Shown here: piece after piece, positions 51,639 to 62,665 of the stretch | Layout of the letters: every line of letters starts with the position of its first letter | Position numbering within the stretch: position 1 is the stretch's first letter | Assembly: GCA_965112735.1 (NCBI GenBank) | Contig: OZ218951.1 | Span: 5,456,001-5,520,000, forward strand | DNA: 64,000 bases | Source: Phaeosaccion multiseriatum | Taxonomy: Eukaryota > Ochrophyta, other classes | Reading direction: 5' to 3' | The notes under the pieces: generated by a model | The model's input: only the letters and a program-made list of their open reading frames with translations | What the model was told of the DNA's origin: nothing | The model's database searches: none | Made by a program: the position numbers and the translations under genes

Positions 51639-54412
51639 ATGTTGGTGAGGGTGCGGAGCCAGGTGGGCGTGTGGCGGCTCGGAGTGTCAAGCGACACCAC
51701 CATTGCAGAGCTCCGGAAGCAGATCTCCCAGGAACACAATGTCGACCTCATGACGGACAGCGAGGCCAACAACAGCAGCCAGCCGCTGACGCTTAAGCCC
51801 AATGCAAAGGTTTGTGTGTGTGTGAAAAGTCTTTTTGCTGCTTGCGGACGGGACGCTCAGTTCCCTCCCCTCCTCTCCTCATAACCTTCTCTATCGTACA
51901 TCCGCCTGATTCCTGTTCAAGATGCGAAGCCTCTCGTCTGGACCCAAACATGGGCCCGATGTCCGGCTGATTGCGAACCGCATCTCCTTACCGAGGCTTT
52001 TGCTCCCCCCTCCTCCCCCTCCTTGCCTCAGCGCAATGAATCTTCTGAAACTCTACCGTTGTCTCATCTCTCTGTCTTCGTCTCATATCTCTCATCTCTC
52101 TCTCCCTCTCTCCCTTCCCCCACTCCCTCTCCCTCCCCCTCCCTCCCCCTCCCTTCCCCCCACCCCTCTCTCCTCCCAAGGGGCAAGAGCCGCCCCTCCC
52201 TCTGGACGCCACCCTGGGGTCGCTTGGCCTCAACCACGGAGACATGCTTCACCTCAACCTGAGCGACACCTCCCAGACAGCCGCAGCGGTGGCTCATGAG
52301 GAGGCAAAGGGAGGGAAGAAGGTCAACAAAGACGGCAGCATCGTGCAGCAGACGTACGAAGACCTGAGCAAAAAAAAGGGGTTCCGCCCCGGCATGATGT
52401 CGCTGAGGAGCATGAAGATGAAGTGGACCCTCAATGTACGTTAGTTGTCATTACGTATCGCCACGTAGTGTGTGCACGGGTGGGGTTGGGGTGAACAAAG
52501 AACAAAGATTTTGATAATTGCTTGGTTGATGGATTGATCCACCTTTGAATGAGTGTGACAAGTGAGAAGCTCTAGAAGCTCTGTAGTATGTGTGCTCTCG
52601 CCGTATTTTGCCATCTGTCTCTCACCTAACATCCCCGCCCCTCCCCCCCCCTCTCCCCCCTTCTCCCTCCTTCTCTCTCTCTCTGTCTGCCCCTGTGATG
52701 TGCATGCATCGGTTGCCATCCCACCTCATCCATTGCCATCCCATCCCTTGTCACATCTGTCACAGGACTTTGTGGCCATGGACGATCAGTTTGTGTTTAA
52801 GATCAAGCGCCAGGACAAGGCCGTCACAACTGGCGCTGTGCTGGATTCCAACTCGTGCAATAGCTTCCAGAGCTACGTCCGCCAGTTCGCCTTCCACCGC
52901 TCACGCGTAGCCTTCCTCTACGGTACGCGGAGAGGCGAAGGGAAGGGAAGGGAAGGGGAAGAGACGGGAGGGGGGAGGGGTCCAAGCTTGAGGTTGGGAA
53001 GGGTAGAGAAGGGAAGGAAGTGGTCTATTGGAGGGGAGAGGGAGATAGGGGAAGGGAGGGAGGGAAAGAGAGGGGACGGTGGAAGAGAAAGGGAATGGCG
53101 GTCCACTACGGGGAAGCTGAAGGAAAAGAAGTCGTCTCCTTTCTATGTGTATGTGCGTGTGCTTATGTTTCCGTGTCCGCATGTGCGTGTGCGTATGTTT
53201 CCGCGTATGATGTATGCCCCCTATCCTTATCTCTCTCCACCCCCCTCTCCACCCCGCAGGGACCTTCGAGGACAGCAAAGCAAAGGTCGAATGTATGTAC
53301 GAACCACCGCAGAACAACACCGCCGAGGGCTTTGAGCTGCTGGACGACCCCATGGAGGACAGAGTCGAGGCGCTGGCCAAGCTCCTTAAGCTCGAGAGGG
53401 TGGGGTGGATGTTCGCACACCCTCCGAGGGAGGAGGGCTTTCTCTTTAGTGGGGCAGAGGTGCTGACGGCGGCAGAGCTGCAGCTAGAGGCGGCGAACGG
53501 GGTTCAGGAGACACCATTTGTAACCGTCAAGGTCACCGCCACAGAGGAGGGGGAGGCCCACTTTGATGCCTTCCAGGTACGTGCAGTATGTCAATGGCTG
53601 GGTGTGTGGGTGGGGATGTCAGGACAGTGGGTGGATAAGGTTGTTAAGTGCATGTGGAGGGTGTGGGTGAGTGAGTGTGTGGAAATGGATGGGTGGATGT
53701 GGTGTGTGAAATGAGTGGATGGATGGATGGATGGATGGATGGATGGATGGATGGATGCGGGTGGGTGGGTGGGTGTGGGTCGTACGCTCCACTCTTGTTA
53801 CCTACGTGGAGGAGGGGTGAGGCGTGTCGCAGTGAGGGCACTCGCCGCTGCTGCCTATGATAATGATGATGCTCTCCACCCGCCTTCTGTACTTGTAGTA
53901 CGGGCGTGCCTTGAACCCCTCCCCCCCTCTCTCCCTCGCCCCCACCCAAACCCCACAAAACGAAACCGTAGGTGTCCCTCCAATGCATGGAGATGGTGGC
54001 AGAGAGTGCCATCGATGTGGGCGTGCACCCCGGCTCCTGTGCCGTGAGCGACTCCTTCACTGCCGTAGTGGAGGGCAAGGAGGCGAAGGAGATTGACAAC
54101 TCCTTCTTCCTCACCGTAGTGCCCATCGAGCAACACTCCAGCGAGCTCCTCGTCAGCACCTTCCCCAAGGCACACCGAGAGGGAACCGTGCAGACATGGG
54201 AATGTGTCAAGTCTCAGCTGCAGAAGGCGGGGTCGCAAGGTTTTCAGTACATCGACTTGCTGGCGGACTTCCACCTGTTGCTCTTCCTGTCGGAGTTCCT
54301 TGACATAGGAACGGATTTACCTCGGATTTGTGCCTCCATTACTGACAAGAGTGTGCCTCTCGAGGACGGTTTCAAGCTCATCATCAACAACATGGCGGGC
54401 CTCGACGATTGA
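51639..54412 (+). CDS. NPL4: NPL4, ubiquitin-binding cofactor of Cdc48/p97
   Basis: Exons 51639-51809, 52181-52435, 52766-52922, 53260-53576 and 53972-54412 give 446 residues. Residues 1-85: ubiquitin-like (UBX-like) domain ([19 protein letters not shown], then [20 protein letters not shown]). The NPL4 domain follows: [43 protein letters not shown] and [20 protein letters not shown], then VSLQCMEMV and [17 protein letters not shown]. With Ufd1, NPL4 recruits ubiquitinated substrates to the Cdc48 ATPase for ER-associated degradation; in algae with complex plastids a related complex also acts in plastid protein import, but no plastid leader is seen here. The Cys-rich zf-NPL4 segment of yeast and animals and the terminal NZF finger are both absent, as in plant NPL4. 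Intron 3 has GGGA-rich and GTGT sequence, intron 4 a TGTCAGGACA word and a (GGAT)n array. Confidence 0.9.
53713..53757 (+). repeat. (GGAT)n array in NPL4 intron 4
   Basis: About eleven GGAT units, followed by GGGT repeats; a single GTCAGGACAGTGGG word lies at 53619. Confidence 0.9.
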
Positions 54413-56548
54413 TGAGTCATCGATGCGAGGATTGATGGACCATGGGGACGGCTGCGTTGACGGAGGATTGATGAAGGATGACTGATGACCACCGAGGACT
54501 GAGGACTGAGGACTGAGGACTGAGGACTGAAGGCTGAGCACTCAGGACTCGAGTCACACAAGCGAGAGTCGAGAGCAGTGGGGTAGGAATTTTGGTGAAG
54601 AGTCATCTGAGATTTTGGCGGCAGAGCTCTACCCCGCCGCCTGCTCCTTCTCCTTCACTCCTTCCCCTGCCTCGCGGGCCCCTATCTCACCTTCAGAACC
54701 AAGTCTCTCCTCTTTGTCGCAGCAGTTTGAGTGTCGACCAGAGGTGAGGTGCCATGTGTCTACACACACTCAAACGCTGGGATCAACCAGGGTCACTCGC
54801 TAGGCTGGTGAGTGAAGGGGAGTGGGGCAGGCAGGGGCAGGAAGGAGTGAAGGAGGACGAGCCGAGGCTCCTCGGGGCCCCTGCATCAACCTTCCAAGCG
54901 AGCTGCAGTGATTGCCATTCGAGCCTTGAGTGTAGCACAGCGAGCTCGGAAGTCGAGGGAGGGACAGTAGAGGAGGAGGAGGAGGAGGAGGAGGAGGAGG
55001 AGGAGGAGGAGGAGGAGAATGAGGAGGAGGAGGAGAATGAGGAGGAGGAGGAGGAGGAGGAGGAGGAGGAGGAGGAGGAAGAGGACGAGGAGAAGGAGGA
55101 GGAGGAGGTGAGGCAAGAGAATCAGAAGGAGAGGCAATGTACACAACACACAAGGAGTCCTCCGAAGACGGCCGCGTATGTGCGTGCGTACGTGCGTGCG
55201 TGCGTGCCCAGAAAGAAGTGGGCTGAGAGGATGGGGGGGGTGACAGAGGCTGGGGCGGGGGGTGACCCCCTCTCTTCCTCTCCCTCTCCCCAAAAAGAAA
55301 CACTATACTTGTATAAAATTCAAAAGAGTGATAATTAATGACTCCCACTCTGAGGCTCACAACCAGCAGCAGATCACACTAAGAGCAGAGGCTCTCCCCT
55401 CTTCAATTGATTTTAATTTGAGTTAAAATTGATGTTCACGTGGGTTTCCTTTAGTTTCATTGAAGAGATGCTTCACTCAGAATAAGTATTGTAATGCCGT
55501 AAGAAACAAAACAAACAAACAAGCAAGCAAACAAGCAAACTGGAACTGGACAGTGGTGAGCAAGCGCTTGTTGCTTGCTTGCTGCATTCCCTTGGGGCAC
55601 GGTAAACGCCGGTGAGAAGTGACAGAGTGAGCGGTGGTAAGAGCGAGGGAGTCATCTGCCCACCACCCACCCACTCACTGACGTGGGAAGAGTTAAAACC
55701 GCTGCCTCATAGAGAAGTGCCCCCCCTGGGCCTCCCCTCCCCCTCGGGGGGAATCCCTTCTCTATTTCTGTCTCCATGACGATGTCCCTGCGGAACATTC
55801 GTGGTGGCAGTGGAAAGGTTCAGTAGAGAGGGGGGGGGGGGGAGGGAGGGAGGGAGCAGTGGGGAGCAGAGAAAGGGTCAGCTTTACACGGGAGGCGGGA
55901 GGTGAGGGAGGGAGGGAGAGGAACAAGACAAGAGAGAGGGGCCACACCGAGACCAATCAGGGGTTTCATTCCTCTCCTCTCCGCCACGCTACTGCTGCCT
56001 TCCCTACTACTGCTACTGTATCACCAACTGCTGCTACTGCTCTTCTACCATCCCCACTGCTGCCTCCCGCCGCTCTGTCCGCTACCGAAGAGGGGGGGGT
56101 AGGGTGAGCTTGTCCACAACAGAACAAGGAATCACCCTACGGAATCATCAAGAACAGAACAGGACTGGGAAAGAAGGACTCACTTGGGGATTCGGGAAAG
56201 CAAGACGAGAGAGAAAAGAAAAAAGGAAGGCTCTTGGACACGACAGAAAGAGAAGAGAAGCAGAGACGCAAGCAACCGCCGTTTCAGAAGACTGGACCCT
56301 GACCCAAACCCCAATTCTATCTACCACAGCCCAAGCGTGTCTAGCTCAAAAACTTGGGGGTGGTTGCATTTGCCTGCGGGGGGTGACCTAGTGACAGCCG
56401 GGGTGGGAGGGGATGGGAAGAATGGGACGGGCCGGGGAACAACACCCTCCCCCATTCCCCATACGCTTCCAACGCCTTTCGTCGTTCCGAAACGTCAGCA
56501 CCCCTCTCTCACTCACTCACTCACAATCAAATTGCCGCCCTTTTAACT
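54413..56548. other. Intergenic space with several repeats
   Basis: Contains a (GAGGACT)n heptamer array at 54495-54530, a (GGA)n/(GAG)n tract at 54970-55115, GTGC repeats near 55185, AAACAAGC repeats at 55506-55540, and one GTATCACCAA at 56018. An open frame (54754-55338) is driven by the GAG tract and is not supported as a gene. Confidence 0.55.
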
Positions 56549-57348
56549 TCAACGCCGGGCGCTGTCTTTCGGACAACAAGACTCACAATTGGCAAGCAGG
56601 CCTCCTCCTCCCTCCCGTGCCATCGCATTCCCCGGTGGGGCGGAGGGGGGCTGCCCAGTGGCCACCGCAAGCTTCTTGTACAGCTGCTCGGCCAAGGGGG
56701 CCGCCTCTTTATACGCCGCCACCTGCTCCAAAGAACGCCTGTTCTTCGCCGTCAAGTTATCAATCTCTAGCATGGCCTTGTCAAGTTTGGCCTGCAGCGT
56801 CGCAATCTCCCTGGCTGCCCCGCCCCCCGCCACCGCCGCTCCTCCTGCCACCCCGGCTGCTGTCGCCCCCCCCATCCCCTCTCCCCTCTCTGCCTTTTGC
56901 ACTCTCGCATCGATGGCCGCGAGCTTGCTCTCGAGGTCAAGAATCCTCTCCAGCGCAGGGTCGCCCTTCCCCTTGAGTATCTTGTTGACTTCCTCATCCA
57001 CCATGGCTGCTGCCTCATCATCCTCGTCGAGATCAAGATCAGAACCCCCGAGTGCCGCTGTGCCCGCCGCAAACGCGGTGGAGCTCCTGGACTTGACTCC
57101 ACCCCCAAACCCGCCGCCTCCAGTCGCGCTCCTCTCTCCTACAGCCGAGGCGCCTTGTGGATTTCCCTCCCGTGCTTGGGTCACCACCATGCTAGCGGCT
57201 CGTTGGGTCCCCAACCAACGTGCCTCTGCTTCCTTCCTGAGCTGCTTCTCTCTCTCAAGCTGCTCTGTGAGGGCCGCCATCTGTGGGTCTGGCTCGATGA
57301 GAGTCTGGCTGGAGCCTCGTGCGTCGAGGGCTGCTTTGCCTGCCATCA
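56549..57348 (-). CDS. Coiled-coil protein of unknown function
   Basis: Intronless frame from ATG 57348. The strongest features are heptad-like helices: MAALTEQLEREKQLRKEAEA, RILDLESKLAAIDARVQKAE and EIATLQAKLDKAMLEIDNL with TAKNRRSLEQVAAY, separated by Gly/Ala-rich linkers. No catalytic motif, signal peptide or membrane segment. A TATA box 53 bases upstream supports an independent gene. However, the kinase gene just upstream ends at a sequence that also reads as a donor (GATC/GTGAGTG at 57676), so this could be the 3' coding exon of the kinase. The last 20 residues, past LAVATGQPPSAPPG, look random. Confidence 0.6.
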
Positions 57349-57400
57349 CCCTCGGGTCCGTGGTCGAGAGTGTTCTGTGGTTGTTGCACGGTGGGTGGAG

Positions 57401-57410
57401 GGTTATATAG
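57401..57410 (-). promoter_or_regulatory. TATA box for the coiled-coil gene
   Basis: The minus strand reads CTATATAACC, 53 bases before ATG 57348, in otherwise repeat-poor sequence. Confidence 0.5.
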
Positions 57411-57673
57411 TGATACACAACACATGTTGCACTTGTTGGGCCTGATTGGGTGGGGCCAACATCACAAGCCCTTGCTACGCCCAACACACAGGGCAAGGAC
57501 TGAGAGAGGCGATTACGTGCCCGCCCCTCACAAGACAAAGAGAGAGAGAGAGAGAGAGAGAGGGAACACAAGACAGAGACAAGAGAACAAAAGAACGACG
57601 AGAGACAGAGACAAAAGACAAGTGACAAAAGACAAAAGACAAAAGACAAAAAGAAAAAAAAAGGCAGAGACAC

Positions 57674-59961
57674 TCACGATCGCACGGCCGGCGGATTAGG
57701 GGGCATGGACTGCATGCCCGAGCCCCCCCGGGGAGACTTCTTCTGTGGTGCTCCCGGAATCGGTCTTGGGCTGGTAGGCCCCCCACTGCTCTCTTCCTCC
57801 TTGGATTTGAGCATTTCGTGCATCGCAGCAGAGGCAGAGTTGGCAGTGTTGCGCTGTATCGCCAACGGGGCCAGGAGGGTCCCTGTGGCCGTGGTCAGCA
57901 TGTCTGGCGAAGGCTTCTTGTTGGCCATATCACCAACCCTCTCAGCTCCATCTCCTGCCGCCGACGCCATCCTGTTGAGCTGCTTGTTGATGCGGTTGGT
58001 GAGGACGATGGACTGGATGGAGCTGCGAAATTTGCGCTTCATGTTGAAGGTGCGGAACTCAATGAGACTCTTAGTGAGGTCACGTCCTTCCATATCTGCC
58101 ATGGGGGCGGCGTCTTCGTCAAACCAGGGGTGGTCCAGAGCCTTTTGGGGGGGGGAGGGAAGGGAGGATTAGGTGATGTCTTTCCTCTCCTCACATGATG
58201 TGATGTTCTGTACCTTGTCACACGTTACCTCCTTCCCTCCTCTCCCTCTCTCCCTCCCTCCCTCCCTCCCTCCGCCCTTTCCTTGCCTTACCTCTAAGCA
58301 GGTGATGCGCTTGTCGGCGTTAAGGTCAAGCATCTTGGTGATGATGTCCTTGGCCTGGAGGGACACCTGTTGGTGATACAACAGATACAACACAGCACAG
58401 CAAAGCAGTCGGCGATACAGCAAGTACATACATACTACCAGTTCGTATATATACACTCCACTCCCTCACTGACTTAGTGCCTCACCTGCTCAAAGAACTC
58501 TTTGTGGAACTCGAAGCTCCCCCTGCATATGCGACGCACCACCCTGTTATGATCGTCCTTGAGCTGCCCGGTCTTGGCACGGTACCGCTTGAAAGCTGCG
58601 TACGTACGGTGGGGGGGGGGATGGATAGCAGAGAATGTATGGCATGGGATGGCAGTGGATGGATGGCAGGGGATGAGGAGGGGAGGGGCAGTGAACCCGT
58701 GGGAAGGGTCAGCAGGGCGGGGTCTACTGCCATCCACTAAAGGTGATGGCTTTCCATTACTCACTCCCACCCACTGCCATCCACTGCCATCGACTAACGG
58801 TGATAGCTTTCCATTCCTCACTCCCACCCACTGCCATCCACTGCGGTGCACTCACGATGATAGCCGCCGAGGAGGATGAAAGCGATGACGCCGACAGCGA
58901 ACACGTCCGTGGACATTTTGTAAGGGAAGCCCTTGAGCAGCTCGGGAGAGCAATACTCGGGTGTTCCACACATGGTGCGCATCTCCCGGTCCTTTTGCAC
59001 TCTATGGAGGGGGGGGGGGGAAGCGAAGCAAGGCAAGGCAAAGTGTCGGTCAGAGGGCAAGGTCGCCAAGTGCCATGAAAAGCGAAAGCAAAACGCAAAC
59101 ACAAAGCAGAGCAGAGCACAGCAAAGCATAAGAAAGCCCAAGGTCCAAGGGGGAGGAGGACATTGCCTCCTCGTCCTCCACCATTACCACCACCTCCTCC
59201 TCCTTCTCCTCGTCATTCTCCTCCTCCTCATCCTCCTTCTCCCCCTGCTGCCGTATCACCAACTTGCTCCTTCACCTCTTGGCCAAGCCGAAGTCGATGA
59301 GCTTGATGCGAGTGTCCTCCGTTGCGCTCTCGAGCACAAGGTTCTCGGGCTTGAGGTCACGGTGGCACACCTGAGTCAGTCCACAGATCACAGATGGCAG
59401 GAAAGATCAAATAGTTAGGTTATCAAAAGAGAGATATAATCAAATGGCAGGTCAAGTCAGACCAAGGCCAGGTCGTGTTTGCTTGCTTGGCGCGGGTGCA
59501 TCAACAGAAGAGAAGAAAAGGGGGGGGGAGAGAAGATGGGGAAGCAAGTTAAGCAAGCCGCTCACACCCAGCGCTGTCAAGCAAGGCAACACCGCTGTCA
59601 AGCAAGGCAACACCGCTGTCAAGCAAGGCAACACCGCTGTCAAGCTCTCCACCAACCCCTATGCTGTGCCACTCCGTGACGAACGGACGGACAAAGGGGG
59701 TGAGAGTCTTGAGGAGGACAGTGTTGACTTTATGATATATTTCCTTGTTTCGAAATGTGCGTGTGCCGTACTCACATTGGATGAGTGCGTATAGGCTATG
59801 GTCTCCAGTAAGATGCGGATGGTCTGGCGAGCGTTCGCCTCCGAGTACGTCTCGCGCTCCACGATGCGGTCGAAGAGCTCACCCCCTATGGCAGAGGCGG
59901 AGGGAAGGATGAGGGGCAGGGGCAGGAGTGTGGGGGTCGGTGAACGGGTGGTGTGGGGGGG

Positions 59962-60002
<41 letters not shown>

Positions 60003-61115
60003 CGCGTCTGTGCATATATGTGTGGCTCTGCGCGCTGTGTGTGTGCGTGTGCGTGGGTGTGTGCGCTGTGACATACCCGGCACGAGCTCCATGACGAGGG
60101 CGTATGCATTGGGCAGCTCGAAGAACTGTTGAAAGGCCACGATGTGCGGGTGGCGCAGCTGCTCCAGAATCTCAACCTTCTCGAGGGGGACGGAGAGAAG
60201 AGATGGAGAGAGAGAGAGGGGGAGACAGGGACAGGGGTTGGGAGAGACAGAGGGAGAGAGAGGGAGAGAGACGGTGCGCGATGTGTGAAAGAGAGACAGG
60301 GTCAGGTAACGAGAGGGTGAGCGAGTGGGGCGAAGATCAAGTGCTGCCTAATGAAGAAATACGTGATGGAAGGGCATGTCGGGGGGGCAACAGCAGAAGA
60401 AGCAGCATGCCATGTGATCAGGCGGGTCAGGTCATCCTGTCTTCCCACTCGGTGGTTCTGCCCCATGGCCTGCGTACTTGGCTCGTGTTTGTCGGATGTG
60501 ATGTGCCTCAAAGAGGACAAATAAAGAGACGCCCAAACCCCCTGTGTTTTTGCTGTGTGTGTGCTGCGCATAGCGTGTGTATCACTCACCTCCGCCAGCA
60601 AGAACTTGACTCGCGTCTCTCCATCCAAGTCGCCCTCTCCCTTCGCCTTGTCCACGAGCTTAAGCGCATATTGATAGCCATCGCTCTTTTTCGTGCACGA
60701 GAAGACGGTGGCAAAGGCCCCACGGGCGATTTCCTTCCCCGGCGTATAATTGGAGAGGATCTGCCTCACAGCAGAGTGGGCAATGCACACGGGGTGGAGA
60801 GTAAAGCGGGGGGTTGTTAGCAGCAGTGCAATTGGGGCTGGGGGGGGGCATGCACCAGGGGAGAGGTTCCGTGCCCCCTCGTGGGCGAGCAATATCATCA
60901 GTTGAAGTGAGCTTCGGTAATCAGTCTCTCCCTCCCTCACTCCCTTTGCGACTACAGCAAATTCATAGCAGCAGCAGTAACTGCAGAAGGAGCACGAAAC
61001 TGCTGCCCATAAACCAGAGCACCCCAAGCCACCCCCAACTCCGCTCTCCGCCCCTCCTCTTCATCTCTCATGTTACCTCGTCCATGGACGGCTCCTTCTT
61101 CTTCTTCGCAACCAT
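57674..61115 (-). CDS. Ser/Thr protein kinase, CDPK/CaMK type without EF hands, nine exons
   Basis: Exons (minus): 61115-61077, 60760-60590, 60176-60077, 59885-59776, 59370-59276, 59001-58856, 58595-58486, 58366-58292, 58141-57674; 437 residues. Kinase motifs in order: [15 protein letters not shown] (the first Gly of the loop is Ala), ALKLVDK (catalytic Lys), [73 protein letters not shown] and HPWF. After the domain, [20 protein letters not shown] resembles the autoinhibitory junction of calcium-dependent kinases. EF hands do not follow; the tail is Ser/Pro-rich and ends [16 protein letters not shown]. Exon 1 encodes only [13 protein letters not shown]. This fits a CaMK-like cytosolic kinase with unknown targets. 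Confidence 0.87.
58738..58850. repeat. Direct duplication of about 57 bp in kinase intron
   Basis: Two copies (from 58739 and 58797) share GGTGATGGCTTTCCATT or its one-base variant followed by CTCACTCCCACCCACTGCC. Each unit includes the CCATCCACTGCC word. Confidence 0.85.
59572..59645. repeat. 20-bp tandem repeat, four copies
   Basis: Unit CGCTGTCAAGCAAGGCAACA repeated four times in the intron 59371-59775 of the kinase gene. Confidence 0.9.
59965..60000. repeat. (GT)n microsatellite in kinase intron
   Basis: About 17 GT units between the exons 60176-60077 and 59885-59776. Confidence 0.93.
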
Positions 61116-62665
61116 GGCTATACTTCGATGTGAGCGACGCTCCAAGGCAATGCAGAAAGTGAAGGGGGGAGCGAGTGAGCAGCAAACAATACAATAGCGT
61201 TGTTGTCGTAAAGGGGAAAAATCACGGTGAGGACCGAGCAACTGCATGCAATGCATCTTACGTAATCTTTCGTATATCTTCTCCTTCCTCTCATTTTTTT
61301 CCGCGGCCGGCACGCTATCCGCTATCGCCGGCGCCAGCCGGCTGGGGGGGGGGGGGGGTGTTGTTGTTGGGGCGTGCTATCCGCTGTCGCCGGCGCCAGC
61401 CGGCGCGCTATCGAGAATGTGGGCGATAGTGTATCAGGGGTCGAAACTAGCATTTTTAGCATTAGCATTTTAGCATAAGCATAGGGCCTAAGCATAGGGC
61501 CTAAGTCAAGGCCGGCTGACGCCGACGGTAGCAGGTAGCAGGTAGCAGGTAGCACGTCAGGGGTCGACTCTTCTCCATTCCGACTCCCTGATGAGTCCTT
61601 GAGCTTCTCGAAGCTTCAGCTACGGCAGCCAGGGAGCTCGTTCCTCCTCAGATGCCTATGCCTGATGTATCATGTGTGTATTTAGTTCGGAAGTCCCTGC
61701 CATTGGGGACGTCCCTTTCGGTCCGATGGTTCCCCACGATGCGGTCTGTCCCACGAGGACGAGGGGCCGCGCATTTAACAGCGTCCTCACCCCCCCCCCC
61801 CCCCCTTCCCATTTTTTTCAGAGACACTGACAGCACCGTGCTCCTCTTGACAAAGTAGTCTGTGCTCTCATCCATCCATCCTGAGGAAGGGAAGGCCAGA
61901 GGGACTGAAGAAAGCCTGAGCAGCCACACTCTCGACACTCAAAACGCTTCGCATCCTTCCCTAAACTCCTTCCCTCCCTCCCTCCCTCCATTGGCATGCC
62001 TGTACGAAAGCTCCCATTACGAACCGTGTCCTCCTCCTCCTGCTCTATTAAGTCAACCCGTCCTCTCCTCCAAGCCATAGAATGCCGTCTAACACTCTCT
62101 CTATAGTGAGCGCACAGCCGATGAACAACATTCAATACAACCGACACTCACACAACAGGGGCCATCCCCTCCCCTCCTCACCCATCATCACACACATGTA
62201 TTGTTTGCACCCGCTGTCCGACAGCCGCAGTGCTGTTTGGCCCGAGACCCCGCCTCCCCTCCCCCTCGTCCCAGACATTGGTCCCTCGGTCCCTCGGCCG
62301 CCGTCGTCCGTCCCTCTCGTGGTGCTGCCTCCGCTGTACATGCACCTCGACCCCCCCCAGTGCTGCCCTCTACACTTTTGCATGCTATGAACAGCCCCAG
62401 AGCAGGGAGGGAAGGAGGATCGGTGGATGGGTCACCAACCCCACCAACTCTCTCAGGGCTCCACCACCTCCCTCGCACCTCAACCCTCACTCGGTCGCTC
62501 CCGCGCTCCGTGTAAGAAAAAGTACGGTGCCTTGGCCTTCACTTGCTCCTTCTTTCTAATGTCGGTTACACCTGCTCAGGGCGAGCTTGGCGTTGGTCAC
62601 ACCTGCTGCTCTTCTTCCTCCCCGACCTCACTCGGCGTCCGCCTCAACGCCCGCAGCCCCACAGC
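61116..62665. other. Intergenic space between two minus-strand genes
   Basis: Leader of the kinase gene (61116 on) and 3' flank of the Cys/His-repeat gene. Includes the GCCGGC direct repeat at 61305-61405, AGCAT and CATAGGGCCTAAG repeats at 61448-61505, and GTAGCAG repeats at 61530-61553. No gene supported. Confidence 0.55.
61307..61405. repeat. Direct repeat with GCCGGCGCCAGCCGGC palindrome
   Basis: A 34-bp segment at 61307-61340 recurs at 61372-61405 with three or four changes; each copy ends in GCCGGCGCCAGCCGGC, an inverted repeat with a 4-base loop. A G homopolymer separates them. Confidence 0.85.

Noticed and set aside
54754-55338. Poly-Glu frame after NPL4
   Set aside because: Driven by a (GAG)n tract with no conserved flanks, splice support or clear start.
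57409-57421. GTGATACACAAC near the TATA box as a TTGGTGATAC copy
   Set aside because: Only seven bases match and the flanks differ; not counted.
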